Assembly (NCBI RefSeq): GCF_024158745.1
Contig: NZ_JAMZAW010000017.1
Span: 62,001-126,000, forward strand
Origin: Paenibacillus tyrphae
GTDB taxonomy: Bacteria > Bacillota > Bacilli > Paenibacillales > NBRC-103111
Reading direction: 5' to 3'
DNA length: 64,000 nucleotides
Under the pieces are notes generated by a model, which saw only the letters and a list, made by a program, of their open reading frames with translations, was not told the DNA's origin and searched no databases. The number at the start of each line of letters is the position of its first letter. Position 1 is the stretch's first letter. The translations under genes and the position numbers were made by a program. Below, piece by piece: positions 1-8,559 of this stretch.

Positions 1-395
1 TACCGATGATGGCCAACGCCACGTTCACGTTCATGATGCGTCAGTTCTTCATCAACTTCCCGAAGGAGCTGGAGGAAGCGTCGCAGCTCGACGGGCTGAG
101 CCGCTTCGGCATCTTCTTCCGCATCGCGCTGCCGCTGGCCGTTCCGGCGCTCGCCGCGCAGATGATCTTCGTGTTCATGGGCGCCTGGAACGAGTTCCTG
201 AAGCCGCTTATGTTCGTTTCCGACAAGTCGATGTTCACGCTGACGCTCGGCCTGAACACCTTTAAAGGCCAGTACATCAGCTACTGGAACTATATCATGG
301 CCGCGTCGATGGTATTTACGCTGCCTGCGCTGCTCATCTACGCCTTTTTCAACCGGTTCTTCATCAAAGGCATTACGTTTACGGGCAGCAAGTAA
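1..395 (+). CDS. Carbohydrate ABC transporter permease, MalG type (5' partial)
   Basis: C-terminal part of an inner-membrane permease that pairs with a second permease and an ATPase for sugar import. The reading frame is open back to base 1, so the start lies outside the window. The EAA loop that docks on the ATPase is visible at about residues 22-48 of the visible part (EEASQLDG then a conserved LP), followed by two hydrophobic segments and the usual short charged tail ending FTGSK. The WNEFLKPL segment is typical of the MalG/MsmG side of this family. A strong terminator follows 30 bases after the stop, so this is the last gene of an operon that begins upstream. Substrate cannot be read from this fragment. 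Confidence 0.93.
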   Translation, partial: PMMANATFTFMMRQFFINFPKELEEASQLDGLSRFGIFFRIALPLAVPALAAQMIFVFMGAWNEFLKPLMFVSDKSMFTLTLGLNTFKGQYISYWNYIMAASMVFTLPALLIYAFFNRFFIKGITFTGSK

Positions 396-423
396 GATCG
401 CACAAAAACATAAGCCGACAATT

Positions 424-475
424 AGCGCTCTCTAGCCGGGACGATTCGGTTCCTTGGGAGAGCGCTGTTTTTTTT
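424..475 (+). terminator. Rho-independent terminator of the upstream sugar permease operon
   Basis: A perfect 9-bp stem (AGCGCTCTC at 424-432 against GAGAGCGCT at 458-466) is followed by a T run at 468-475. It separates the first permease from the next operon. The rest of the spacer up to base 624 is AT-rich and presumably holds the promoter of the next operon, but I could not pick out a convincing -35/-10 pair. Confidence 0.9.
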
Positions 476-624
476 CCTTGCCGACCTCTCCCCTCCAATC
501 TTCTCATAACGGAAGAAAATACTTCCTGATCATTGATTTATATAACATTTCATTGATTAGGCAAGTAGCCGTGCGCATCGTATCCCTTTTAAGATAAAGA
601 CAGATCGACAATACACAGGAAAGG

Positions 625-1596
625 GTGGTCCGTTTGAAACAAACCGCGGCAGCGGTCCCTGAGGATCGTCCGGCGGCCAAGCCGGGGAAGACGAAGGTCG
701 CGGCCTGGCTCAAGCAATGGGATTTGCAGCTTATGGTGCTGCCCGCGCTCGTCTTGATTTTGATTTTCAGCTATTTCCCGATGTACGGCGTGATCATCGC
801 ATTTCAAGATTATTCGGTGTTTAAAGGATTCTCGGCCAGCCCGTGGGCAGGCTTCAAGCATTTCGTCGATTTTTTCCAAGCGCCCGAGCTTGGGGTCGTG
901 ATGCGAAACACCATTGTCATCAGCTTCCTGAAGCTTGCCATCGGCTTTCCGGCACCGATCATTCTCGCGATTCTGCTGAACGAAGTCAAAAATATGTTCT
1001 TCAAGCGCGTCGTGCAGACGGTCAGCTACTTGCCGTATTTCCTGTCTTGGGTCATCGTCGCCAACTTCGTGATCTCTCTGCTTTCGACCGATAATGGAAG
1101 CGTAAACATTCTTCTCCAAAAAATCGGGGTCATCGACGAACCGATTCCCTACTTATCGGTTACGGAATATTTCTGGACCATTCTCGTCACGACGAACGTA
1201 TGGAAAGAGATTGGCTTTGCCTCCATCGTATACTTGGCTGCAATCGCTTCCATCGACCCTCATCTGTACGAATCCGCCGCCATCGACGGGGCGAGCCGTT
1301 TTCGCATGACTTATTTGATAACGTTTCCATGCATTTTGCCGGTCGTGATGATCTTCTCCATTCTGGCTATCGGCAACTTGCTGAACGCGGGCTTCGAGGA
1401 CTTGCTGCTGCTGGGCGTCAACCCGGCGCTGCGCGACGTATCGGAGGTTCTGGACACGTACGTGTACCGGATGGGGATTACGTTAAACCGCTATTCGTTC
1501 GCGACAGCCGTCGGCTTGTTTAAGGCCATCGTCAGCGTCGGCCTGCTGACTCTTGCGAACTATCTCGCGAGACGAACCGGCAACAGCTTGTGGTAA
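625..1596 (+). CDS. ABC transporter permease, LplB family
   Basis: First of two inner-membrane permeases of a complex-carbohydrate importer. About six hydrophobic segments are visible, and the EAA docking loop reads YESAAIDGASRF near residue 215. The opening pattern (LMVLPALVLILIFSYFPMYG) is the LplB signature. The length of about 320 residues is normal. Two starts are possible: GTG at 625, or TTG at 634, which has AAGGGTGG (621-628) at a better distance; I think TTG 634 is at least as likely. It sits 13 bases ahead of the LplC-type permease and in one operon with a lipoprotein binding protein. No ATPase gene is present, which is usual for this family, where a shared MsmX-type ATPase serves several importers. 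Confidence 0.93.
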   Translation: MVRLKQTAAAVPEDRPAAKPGKTKVAAWLKQWDLQLMVLPALVLILIFSYFPMYGVIIAFQDYSVFKGFSASPWAGFKHFVDFFQAPELGVVMRNTIVISFLKLAIGFPAPIILAILLNEVKNMFFKRVVQTVSYLPYFLSWVIVANFVISLLSTDNGSVNILLQKIGVIDEPIPYLSVTEYFWTILVTTNVWKEIGFASIVYLAAIASIDPHLYESAAIDGASRFRMTYLITFPCILPVVMIFSILAIGNLLNAGFEDLLLLGVNPALRDVSEVLDTYVYRMGITLNRYSFATAVGLFKAIVSVGLLTLANYLARRTGNSLW

Positions 1597-1609
1597 GGAG
1601 GATGTATTG

Positions 1610-2497
1610 ATGAAGCTGGCATTGGAAGATCGCGTCTTTAGCATCGTTATCCATATTGCGCTGCTCTTTCTGGCCTTCGTAACGTTCTATCCGTTCTGGA
1701 ACTCCGCGGTCATCTCGTTCAACCTCGGTTCGGACACCAGTCTCGGCGGCATCACGTTCTGGCCCAGAGTTTTCACGTTGGAAAATTACCAAGTTGTGTT
1801 AAAGGACGTTAAAATATTGAAAGGCTTCGGCGTTTCCATCGCCCGTACGCTCGTCGGCACCTTCCTGACGATTGCGGCGACGTCCATCTTCGCTTACGGC
1901 ATGTCCCGCAAGGAGCTGGTCGGCCGGGGTTATTACATGACCTTCTGCATTATCACGCTTTATTTCGGCGGCGGTTTGATTCCGACCTACCTGCTGATTC
2001 GCGGTCTCGGCCTGTTCGATTCGTTCTGGGTATTCGTCATTCCGTCGATCATCAGCGTATGGAGCATGATCATCTTCCGGACGTTTTTCCGCGAAATTCC
2101 GGCCGGGCTCGAAGATGCGGCACGGATTGATGGCTGCGGCTACTGGGGCACGTTCCTGCGCGTCGTGCTGCCGCTGTCCGGCCCGGTCGTCGCCACGCTC
2201 TCGCTGTTCACGGCGATCGCTCACTGGAACGACTGGTTCGTTGCTTCCATCTATATCAACAATCAGGATCTGCTACCGGTGCAGGCGCTGCTGAAGCAGA
2301 CGCTCGATTCCAATATCGCTTCCGAGCTGACTCAGGACTCGGCGGCTCAAAGCTTCCTCGCCAAGCGACAATCGTATACGACCAAGTCGCTGACGATGGC
2401 TACCATGATGGTCACGACGGTTCCGATCATTCTCGTCTATCCGTTCTTGCAGCGGTATTTCGTCAAGGGCGTGCTGGTCGGTTCCTTGAAAGAATAG
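1610..2497 (+). CDS. ABC transporter permease, LplC family
   Basis: Second permease of the carbohydrate importer, 295 residues. I chose ATG at 1610 rather than an upstream in-frame start because AAGGAGG lies at 1595-1601, eight bases before it, and overlaps the stop of the preceding permease. It has about six membrane segments, the EAA loop AGLEDAARIDGCGYW near residue 165, and the family ending VKGVLVGSLKE. Its order after the LplB-type gene and before the lipoprotein gene is the standard layout for this transporter type. Confidence 0.94.
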   Translation: MKLALEDRVFSIVIHIALLFLAFVTFYPFWNSAVISFNLGSDTSLGGITFWPRVFTLENYQVVLKDVKILKGFGVSIARTLVGTFLTIAATSIFAYGMSRKELVGRGYYMTFCIITLYFGGGLIPTYLLIRGLGLFDSFWVFVIPSIISVWSMIIFRTFFREIPAGLEDAARIDGCGYWGTFLRVVLPLSGPVVATLSLFTAIAHWNDWFVASIYINNQDLLPVQALLKQTLDSNIASELTQDSAAQSFLAKRQSYTTKSLTMATMMVTTVPIILVYPFLQRYFVKGVLVGSLKE

Positions 2498-2565
2498 TCC
2501 GGGCTTCAAAGCGCACCGCTTTAAGCATAGCTTGAAATGACAATGGGAAAGGGGCTATACAGACA

Positions 2566-4233
2566 ATGAACAATTGGGTCAAAAAAGGAATGGGTCCGCT
2601 GGCAGCCGTCATGGCGCTGGGGACGGTTATCTCCGGATGCTCCGGCGGAGGCAGCGCTCCCGCCGACAACAAAGCGGCGGCGCCAAATGGGACACAGACG
2701 CCGGCCGCCTCGTCGTCGGAGCCGTGGAAAATCGGCAGCGAGCCGGTCAGCTTCACGCTCTTCGGCAACTACGGCTGGTACACAATGCCTCCTTGGGGTA
2801 AAGACGTTTTCTCCAAGCAAGTACAAGAGCAGTACAAAATCAACATTACCGCCATTAACGCCGGGGGCAACGCGGAAGCCAAGCTGAGCACGATGATCGT
2901 CAGCAAGGATCTGCCGGATGTCATCTGGGGCGACCGCGACAAGTTCGAGCGGCTGCGCGAGAACGGCGTCCTCGTGCCGCTTGACCCGTATCTGGATAAA
3001 TACCCGAACCTGAAAAAATGGGCGGGCGACGAAATCCTGAACATGCTGCGCTCCAAGGACGGCAAGCTGTACATGTTCCCGAACTGGTACACAAACAAGC
3101 CGACAGGAAATGCCGGCTACGTCATAAATAAGAAAATTTACGAAGAGCTCGGCAAGCCGAAGCTGGAAACGACCGACGACCTGTACAACTATCTGAAGCT
3201 CGTCAAAGAGAAATATCCGAACATCATCCCGTTCGAGCCTGGCCAAGCCAAAGAAGGCAAGGGCGTCGACCTACTGTTCTCCGCCTTCGCGGAGAACAAC
3301 CCGGCGAGCTACGCGGGAACGCTACGCGCCGTGCCGAAGGACGGCAAGTTCACGTCGCTCTTCGCTGACCCGGTGTACAAGGAAGCGATGATCTTCGTCA
3401 ATAAGCTGCACCGTGAGAAGCTGATGACGCAGGACGCGCTGACGCAAACGGTCGATCAAGTGCGCGAGAAGCTCAACACGGGCCGCGTCGCCGTGTATGC
3501 GGATATTACCGCTACCGACTATGCTTCCAAGGCTGACGCCGAGCTTTCCAAGTCCGATCCGAATGCCGGCTACTTCATGATCTGGCCGATCCACAAGCCG
3601 GGACTGGACAAGAACAAAATCATGGTGGCCCACTACGACCGTCTGGGCTGGAACGCCGCCGCGATCACGGCGACGGCCAAGGACCCCGAGAAAATTTTTG
3701 CGGTGCTGGACTGGATGACCAGCCCGGACGGCATGCGTCAAATCGTATGGGGGCCGGAAGGCATGTATTGGAAAGGTCTGGACAGCGAAGGCTTGCCGAA
3801 CTTGACGGACAAATTTTTCAGCGAGCCTGCGGAACGCACGAAAAACATGAACGCGACGAACGACCTGCAATTCGTCGGCAACTCGACGTACAACGACAAA
3901 ATCAAAGTGAAGGCCGAGCTCTCCTTGCCGGAAGAGAAGCGTTCCTGGGAAACGAAATACCAGGACGCCATTACCTGGAAAACACATATGGACTTGACGG
4001 CGATGCGCGGGATCGAGCCGCCGCAGGACAGCCCGGAAGGGATCATTCGCGAGCGCTGGATCGAATTGTATAAGAAAGTCCGCGCCCAAGCGATTCTCGC
4101 CAAAAGCGAGCAAGAAGTGATCGAGATCATCGATAAAGGCGAGAAAGACGCACAAACGCTCGGCATCGAGAAGCTTAACGAGTATTTGACAAAACGCTGG
4201 AAGGAAAACGAAGAGAAAATGAAGAAGAAATAG
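2566..4233 (+). CDS. Extracellular solute-binding lipoprotein of the sugar importer
   Basis: A 555-residue secreted substrate-binding protein, anchored as a lipoprotein: a short basic N-terminus, a hydrophobic stretch and a lipobox ending in Cys25 (VISGC), followed by a Gly/Ser/Ala-rich linker up to about residue 55. The length above 500 residues fits the LplA/YtcQ-type binding proteins that go with LplB/LplC permeases. It delivers an oligosaccharide to the two permeases just upstream. The substrate is not readable from sequence alone. The two-component genes that follow are the usual local regulators for such operons. Confidence 0.94.
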   Translation: MNNWVKKGMGPLAAVMALGTVISGCSGGGSAPADNKAAAPNGTQTPAASSSEPWKIGSEPVSFTLFGNYGWYTMPPWGKDVFSKQVQEQYKINITAINAGGNAEAKLSTMIVSKDLPDVIWGDRDKFERLRENGVLVPLDPYLDKYPNLKKWAGDEILNMLRSKDGKLYMFPNWYTNKPTGNAGYVINKKIYEELGKPKLETTDDLYNYLKLVKEKYPNIIPFEPGQAKEGKGVDLLFSAFAENNPASYAGTLRAVPKDGKFTSLFADPVYKEAMIFVNKLHREKLMTQDALTQTVDQVREKLNTGRVAVYADITATDYASKADAELSKSDPNAGYFMIWPIHKPGLDKNKIMVAHYDRLGWNAAAITATAKDPEKIFAVLDWMTSPDGMRQIVWGPEGMYWKGLDSEGLPNLTDKFFSEPAERTKNMNATNDLQFVGNSTYNDKIKVKAELSLPEEKRSWETKYQDAITWKTHMDLTAMRGIEPPQDSPEGIIRERWIELYKKVRAQAILAKSEQEVIEIIDKGEKDAQTLGIEKLNEYLTKRWKENEEKMKKK

Positions 4234-4249
4234 TCCATGCGGACAAAGC

Positions 4250-4502
4250 AGGGTGCGCTCTCGGCGCACCCTGAGCTTGTGAGAAAGTGGTCTCAATAGA
4301 GGTACATACGGAGGTGGGGTATTCACTGGAGGAGCGTCAGCGATCGCCTTTGTCTGCGGGAAATGTCCGCTGTTAAGCGGCTTCCAATCAATATTTCCCG
4401 TGGACAACAGCGACCGGAAGTGAATACCCCGCCCCCTCGTTGCACCTCTAATCTCCATTGATCACTTTCTCAACATTCTGAAGGTGCGCTATCGGCGCAC
4501 CT
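4250..4502. repeat. Composite nested palindromic element inside the operon terminator
   Basis: This 313-base spacer has no gene. Its outer parts are two copies of a terminator-like hairpin: AGGGTGCGC/GCGCACCCT at 4250-4272, and AGGTGCGC/GCGCACCT at 4482-4502 followed by CTTTTAC. Between them lies an imperfect palindrome: outer arms about 4269-4290 and 4462-4484 (CCTGAGCTTGTGAGAAA against TTTCTCAACATTCTGAAGG), then GGGGTATTCACT (4317-4328) against AGTGAATACCCC (4419-4430), then TTGTCTGCGGGAAAT (4350-4364) against ATTTCCCGTGGACAA (4393-4407). The layout reads as an element inserted in a terminator loop with the loop-side hairpin duplicated. A second copy lies at 9328-9583. Confidence 0.75.
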
Positions 4503-4546
4503 GCTTTTACATTTCGTTCAAAGATCCAAGGCAGAGGAGGACCGAC

Positions 4547-5350
4547 ATGTACAAAGTGCTGATCGCAGACGATGAGACGCTGGATCTGGAAGGAATGAAG
4601 ACGTTTATTCCCTGGGAGTCGCTCGGGATGGAGATTGTGGGTGCCGTGACGAACGGGTTCTCCGCTTGCGAGCTGATCGAGACCCAGAAGATCGATGTGC
4701 TGGTCACCGACGTCAATATGCCCAACATGTCCGGACTCGAGCTGGCGAAACGCGTGAAGGAACGGTTCCACGACGTGCGGATCGTTTTTGTCAGCGGTTA
4801 CAGAGATTTTCAATATGTGAAGGAAGCCCTGACCTTGCAAGCTTACAGCTACGTGCTGAAACCGATGAACGAGGACGAGCTGATTCAGTCGCTCGAACGC
4901 ATTCGGCGCGATCTGGATGACGCCCGCAAACGCGAGCAAGCGGAGCATGAGGTCCGGCAGATGCTGTCGGGCGGCGCACAGCCCGCCCCATCCCCAGCTG
5001 TTGATGGCAAGGCCGCGGACGGGATGGGCAAAAACGGGAAGCTGATTCAAGAAATGATCGACATGATGCGCAGCGGACTGGAGCGGCCGCTCACGCTAAA
5101 GGAAGTGGCCGATCAATTCTCCTTTTCGCCGAATTACCTCGGACAAATGTTCAAGGAAGCGACGGGTCAGACGTTCCATGAATACCTCGTCGCGCTGCGT
5201 ATGGAAAAAGCCGGGGAGCTGCTGCGCGATCCGAAGCTGCGCATTTACGAGGTGGCTTATCGGGTCGGTTACCGCTATATGCCTTATTTCAGCAAGCAAT
5301 TCAAAGAAACGTACCGGATGACCCCGCTGGAATTCCGCAATGGCCAATAA
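4547..5350 (+). CDS. Response regulator, YesN/AraC type
   Basis: A 267-residue DNA-binding response regulator. The receiver domain (about residues 2-120) has the acidic pair D8/D9, phospho-acceptor D55 in VTDVNMPN, and the conserved Lys in VLKPMNE. The C-terminal 100 residues are an AraC-type double helix-turn-helix (LTLKEVADQFSFSPNYLGQ and VAYRVGYRYMPYFSKQF). ATG at 4547 is chosen over an upstream in-frame ATG because GAGGAGG is at 4534-4540. It is translationally coupled to the next gene by an 11-base overlap. It likely activates the sugar importer operon just upstream in response to the sensor. Confidence 0.95.
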   Translation: MYKVLIADDETLDLEGMKTFIPWESLGMEIVGAVTNGFSACELIETQKIDVLVTDVNMPNMSGLELAKRVKERFHDVRIVFVSGYRDFQYVKEALTLQAYSYVLKPMNEDELIQSLERIRRDLDDARKREQAEHEVRQMLSGGAQPAPSPAVDGKAADGMGKNGKLIQEMIDMMRSGLERPLTLKEVADQFSFSPNYLGQMFKEATGQTFHEYLVALRMEKAGELLRDPKLRIYEVAYRVGYRYMPYFSKQFKETYRMTPLEFRNGQ

Positions 5351-7187
5351 TCGAATCCGGTCCGCCCTCCGTTCACTCCGGCGAAGTAGCGCTGCCGCTT
5401 CCGAGACGGAAGCAAGATACATGCCCTTCGGGTACAAACTGATGCTGTCGTATATGCTGCTTACCTTGGTTCATGTGATCTTGTTCGGTTATTTTGCCAA
5501 TTGGATATTTGTGGATTCCGTACGCAAGCAGACGAGCGAGAACGTTCAGGCGGCGCTGCGCCAAATGAAGGACAATATCGAATACCGGATGAAGGATACG
5601 GTTCGACTGTCGGATATGATCTACTACGACGAGACGGTCGCTTCCCGGCTGAGAAGATTGAACGAAGGCTACTACGGCTACGAATCGGTCACGCAATACT
5701 TGGAGCCCAAGTTCGATAGCGTCATCAAGGCGACGAACCACCGCATCTGGCTCGTCGTTTACTTGCGCAACGAGACGTTGCCTGAAATCTACTCGTTTTA
5801 TAACGATTCGGACCCGCTGACCTATGCCGGCAAAAGCTACAACATGCTATATCTGAAGCGGATCGCCGACAATTCGTGGTATAAGGATTTTCCCCCGGAG
5901 CGTTACGGGGTGACCATGCAGTGGCAGCAGATCGACCGGGATGCCGAGTTCGGCAATATTTCGCTCCTGCGGCGGCTCGTGGATACGGCTTCCTTCGGCC
6001 GCCAATTGGATTTCGGCTTCATGCGGCTCACCGTCAAGCTGACGGAGATGTTCGAAACCGTCTCTCCGGACTTCGGGGAAGGCACATCGGTTCGGATCGA
6101 GGACGGGAAAGGGCAGATTTTGTTCGAGCGGGGCGCCTGGACGACCGGCCGGATCGCCCAGGTCGGGGAAAGCAATTACTTGACGATTACCGAGCCGTTC
6201 CAAGACTTGGATTGGAAGCTTGTAGCCAGCATCCCAAAGGAATCGGTCGAGAAGGATGCGAAGAAAGTGAAGGTGCTGACCGCCGTCATCGGATCGGCCA
6301 GTTTCCTGCTCTTTCTGGGTGTAGGCGGCTTCCTGTCCCGCTACTTCTCCAAGCGCGTTTCGCGCATTGTGAGGGTGCTTGATTCGTTCCGTCACGGCAG
6401 CTTCCATAAGCGGATACGCTTCAAGGGGAAGGACGAGTTCTCGACGATCTCGCAATCCATCAACGCGATGGCGGAGCATATCGACGGGCTGATTCAACAG
6501 GTGTACGTCGCCGGCATCAAGAAGAAAGAAGCCGAGCTGGAATCGCTGCAGGCCCAGATCAACCCGCATTTTCTGTATAACACGCTGTCCTCGATCAGCT
6601 TGCTGGCCAAGTTCGGGCAAGTCGATCAGCTGCATCGGATGGTCAGCAATCTGGCGCTGTTCTACCGTCTTTCGCTGAACGAAGGGCGCACCATTATTCC
6701 GGTAGCTAACGAGCTGGAGCAAGCGAAAGCCTATCTCGATATTCAAAAGGTGAAATATACCGACCGTCTGGACGTTCTGTTCGAGATTGAGCCGGAGCTG
6801 CTGCGCTACGAGATGGTCAAGCTGGTGCTACAGCCGTTTTTGGAAAATGTGCTGAAGCATGCCTGGACGGGCGACCGGGTGCATATCCGGGTGGCCGGCC
6901 GCCGGATCGGCGACGATATCGAGTTCCGCATCATCGATGACGGCGTCGGAATGACGCCGGACACGCTGCGGCGTATCTCGCAGTTCGACGACGGCGAAGA
7001 AGCCGGGTACGGCATCCGCAACGTTCACCAACGGATCGAGCTGCATTACGGCAAGCCGTACGGCGTAAGCATCTACAGCAAGCTGGGCATCGGGACGTCG
7101 GTGACGATCCGGCTGCCGTGCGTGCCGCGGACAGCGCCATACGTATCCAGCCGGGCGGAGCTGGATGCCGGACGGCGTCCGGAGTAG
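5340..7187 (+). CDS. Sensor histidine kinase, YesM type
   Basis: A 615-residue membrane kinase that partners the preceding response regulator. It has a first membrane segment at about residues 30-55, a long extracellular sensor region, a second segment at about 308-332, a HAMP linker, and the His_kinase box LESLQAQINPHFLYNTL with phospho-acceptor His410. The ATPase domain carries DDGVGM and GYGIRN. The ATG at 5340 overlaps the TAA of the regulator (ATGGCCAATAA); an internal ATG at 5421 would give a shorter N-terminus. Family knowledge: YesM/YesN pairs sense extracellular sugars, and here they sit directly after the transporter they probably control. Confidence 0.95.
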   Translation: MANNRIRSALRSLRRSSAAASETEARYMPFGYKLMLSYMLLTLVHVILFGYFANWIFVDSVRKQTSENVQAALRQMKDNIEYRMKDTVRLSDMIYYDETVASRLRRLNEGYYGYESVTQYLEPKFDSVIKATNHRIWLVVYLRNETLPEIYSFYNDSDPLTYAGKSYNMLYLKRIADNSWYKDFPPERYGVTMQWQQIDRDAEFGNISLLRRLVDTASFGRQLDFGFMRLTVKLTEMFETVSPDFGEGTSVRIEDGKGQILFERGAWTTGRIAQVGESNYLTITEPFQDLDWKLVASIPKESVEKDAKKVKVLTAVIGSASFLLFLGVGGFLSRYFSKRVSRIVRVLDSFRHGSFHKRIRFKGKDEFSTISQSINAMAEHIDGLIQQVYVAGIKKKEAELESLQAQINPHFLYNTLSSISLLAKFGQVDQLHRMVSNLALFYRLSLNEGRTIIPVANELEQAKAYLDIQKVKYTDRLDVLFEIEPELLRYEMVKLVLQPFLENVLKHAWTGDRVHIRVAGRRIGDDIEFRIIDDGVGMTPDTLRRISQFDDGEEAGYGIRNVHQRIELHYGKPYGVSIYSKLGIGTSVTIRLPCVPRTAPYVSSRAELDAGRRPE

Positions 7188-7206
7188 GCGTGGTGAGGTT
7201 TGTTCG

Positions 7207-7251
7207 GCAATTGAAACGAGCTTCCCGTAAGGGGAAGCTTATTTCAATTGC
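7207..7251. terminator. Bidirectional terminator between the YesM and AbrB-type genes
   Basis: Arms GCAATTGAAA (7207-7216) and TTTCAATTGC (7242-7251) enclose an inner stem GCTTCCC/GGGGAAGC. It lies between two converging genes. Its right arm overlaps the last codons and stop of the minus-strand gene. Confidence 0.75.
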
Positions 7252-7649
7252 TTGAGTAATTGGCTGACCCTGCCCTGCGATATGCCAATCAGGTTACCCC
7301 ATTCGGTTTGCGATGCAGATGGATACTGTTCCTTCACTTCGGCCAGACGGAGTATCGTATCCTTAATCCGTTTTCGTTTCGTTCCGGTTACTTGTTCGTT
7401 ATTCCCGTCTAGCTCCTTTAAACAGGCCCTACAGATAAACCGTCCACGAAAAAAGACAAGCTGCTCGGTGGAGAAACAAAAAATACATTCCTCCGTGCGG
7501 TACTTCCGGATCAGCACCTGCCTTTTTTCGTCATCGGCGAAGAACTCAATGGCATCGCCAAAGTCTATATTCAAAGTTCGCTGCAGTTCAATCGGCAGAT
7601 TAATGCGTCCTAAATGATCCAAATGTCGGACAATACCTGTTTTTTTCAT
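7239..7649 (-). CDS. AbrB/SpoVT-type regulator with zinc ribbon and C-terminal HTH
   Basis: A 136-residue putative DNA-binding protein made of three parts. Residues 1-50 resemble an AbrB/MazE swapped-hairpin domain (GIVRHLDHLGRINLPIELQ). Residues 55-76 form a short zinc-ribbon-like module with C55/C58 and C73/C76. Residues 115-136 look like a helix-turn-helix (EWGNLIGISQGRVSQLL). Most AbrB-like transition-state regulators are about 50-95 residues, so the added parts are notable. It is transcribed against the YesM gene and away from the sigma factor gene that follows. Its target is unknown; it may be a developmental or stress regulator. Confidence 0.85.
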   Translation of the reverse strand: MKKTGIVRHLDHLGRINLPIELQRTLNIDFGDAIEFFADDEKRQVLIRKYRTEECIFCFSTEQLVFFRGRFICRACLKELDGNNEQVTGTKRKRIKDTILRLAEVKEQYPSASQTEWGNLIGISQGRVSQLLKQLK

Positions 7650-7906
7650 TTTCCCGAACTCCCGTAACCTAGAATAAGCTTAGTCGTGCGCATCCCCGCC
7701 AGAGAAAAGGATTAAAATGCCACCGTCAGCTTTTGGAGTTCCATTCCGTTATAGAAGTGATGGACCGCCTTCTCTCTGGGCGCGAACCGTATCATTATCG
7801 CTTTTTCAGATATTTTTATCTGTTCGAGATGCTTTGGACATCACGCTTTCTACTACATATAACGATCTATCCCGAGCAAATTTGACGAAAAAATTTACAA
7901 AATCAA

Positions 7907-7933
7907 GAAACTTATTACATATAATGATCGTTC
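7907..7933 (+). promoter_or_regulatory. Candidate ECF-type promoter of the sigma/anti-sigma operon
   Basis: GAAAC (7907-7911) and CGTTC (7929-7933) are 17 bases apart, which resembles promoters read by SigW/SigX-type factors and would give autoregulation. It lies 41 bases before the start codon, in a 325-base AT-rich spacer (7650-7974) that otherwise shows only stray open frames. A TATAAT at 7920-7925 in the same place could instead be a housekeeping -10 without a good -35. Confidence 0.35.
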
Positions 7934-7974
7934 AAACAATTGTATATAAGAGAAATGGTGTTGGAGGAGTATAC

Positions 7975-8559
7975 ATGGAGCAATGGCTCACCTTCTTACG
8001 TAATAATTTCCATCACCTGGACAACTCATCTCAAGAATTGATCTATCATTCTTTTCGGGAACTGATCTATCACGACATATACTTTTTGTTCAGGGATCAC
8101 GCCTTAGCCGAAGATGTTGTACAAGAATCATTCTTAAAAGTAGTAGAGAAAGCGCCAAAGCTGGAAAATACTATAAATATGAAAGCTTGGCTCAAAAAAG
8201 TGGCCCGGAATACCGCTTACGATTGTTTTAAAAAAAATAAAAAATACCGGCATGTATCCGACCTGCAGCTCGTTAAAGACAGTGAATACTTTTCTCCAAC
8301 CGAAGAACGCACCGTGGCCGATCAGGTGGAAGAAAAAATCCGTGACGAAATGCTTCATGAAGCCCTTAATCAATTGAACTTCAAATACAGGCATGTGTTG
8401 CTTTTATTTTACATCGAAGAAAAATCATACCGTGAAATCGCCCAAGAATTACAGATATCGGAACAAGCCCTCGCTCAAATCCTGACAAGGGCCCGCAAGA
8501 AATTGTTTCATTATTTCTCAAGAAAATGGGTTGATCAAAATGAATCATATAGACCATGA
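7975..8559 (+). CDS. ECF-type RNA polymerase sigma factor
   Basis: A 194-residue sigma-70 family factor with region 2 (about residues 30-95, HALAEDVVQESFLKVVEK) and region 4 (about 130-185, YREIAQELQISEQALAQIL). ATG at 7975 is chosen over a longer in-frame opening because GGAGGA lies at 7963-7968 and because family alignment starts there. The next gene overlaps its 3' end and codes for a single-pass membrane protein, the usual anti-sigma arrangement. Base composition is more AT-rich than the flanks. The signal it answers is not readable; cell-envelope stress is the common role of such pairs. Confidence 0.92.
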   Translation: MEQWLTFLRNNFHHLDNSSQELIYHSFRELIYHDIYFLFRDHALAEDVVQESFLKVVEKAPKLENTINMKAWLKKVARNTAYDCFKKNKKYRHVSDLQLVKDSEYFSPTEERTVADQVEEKIRDEMLHEALNQLNFKYRHVLLLFYIEEKSYREIAQELQISEQALAQILTRARKKLFHYFSRKWVDQNESYRP

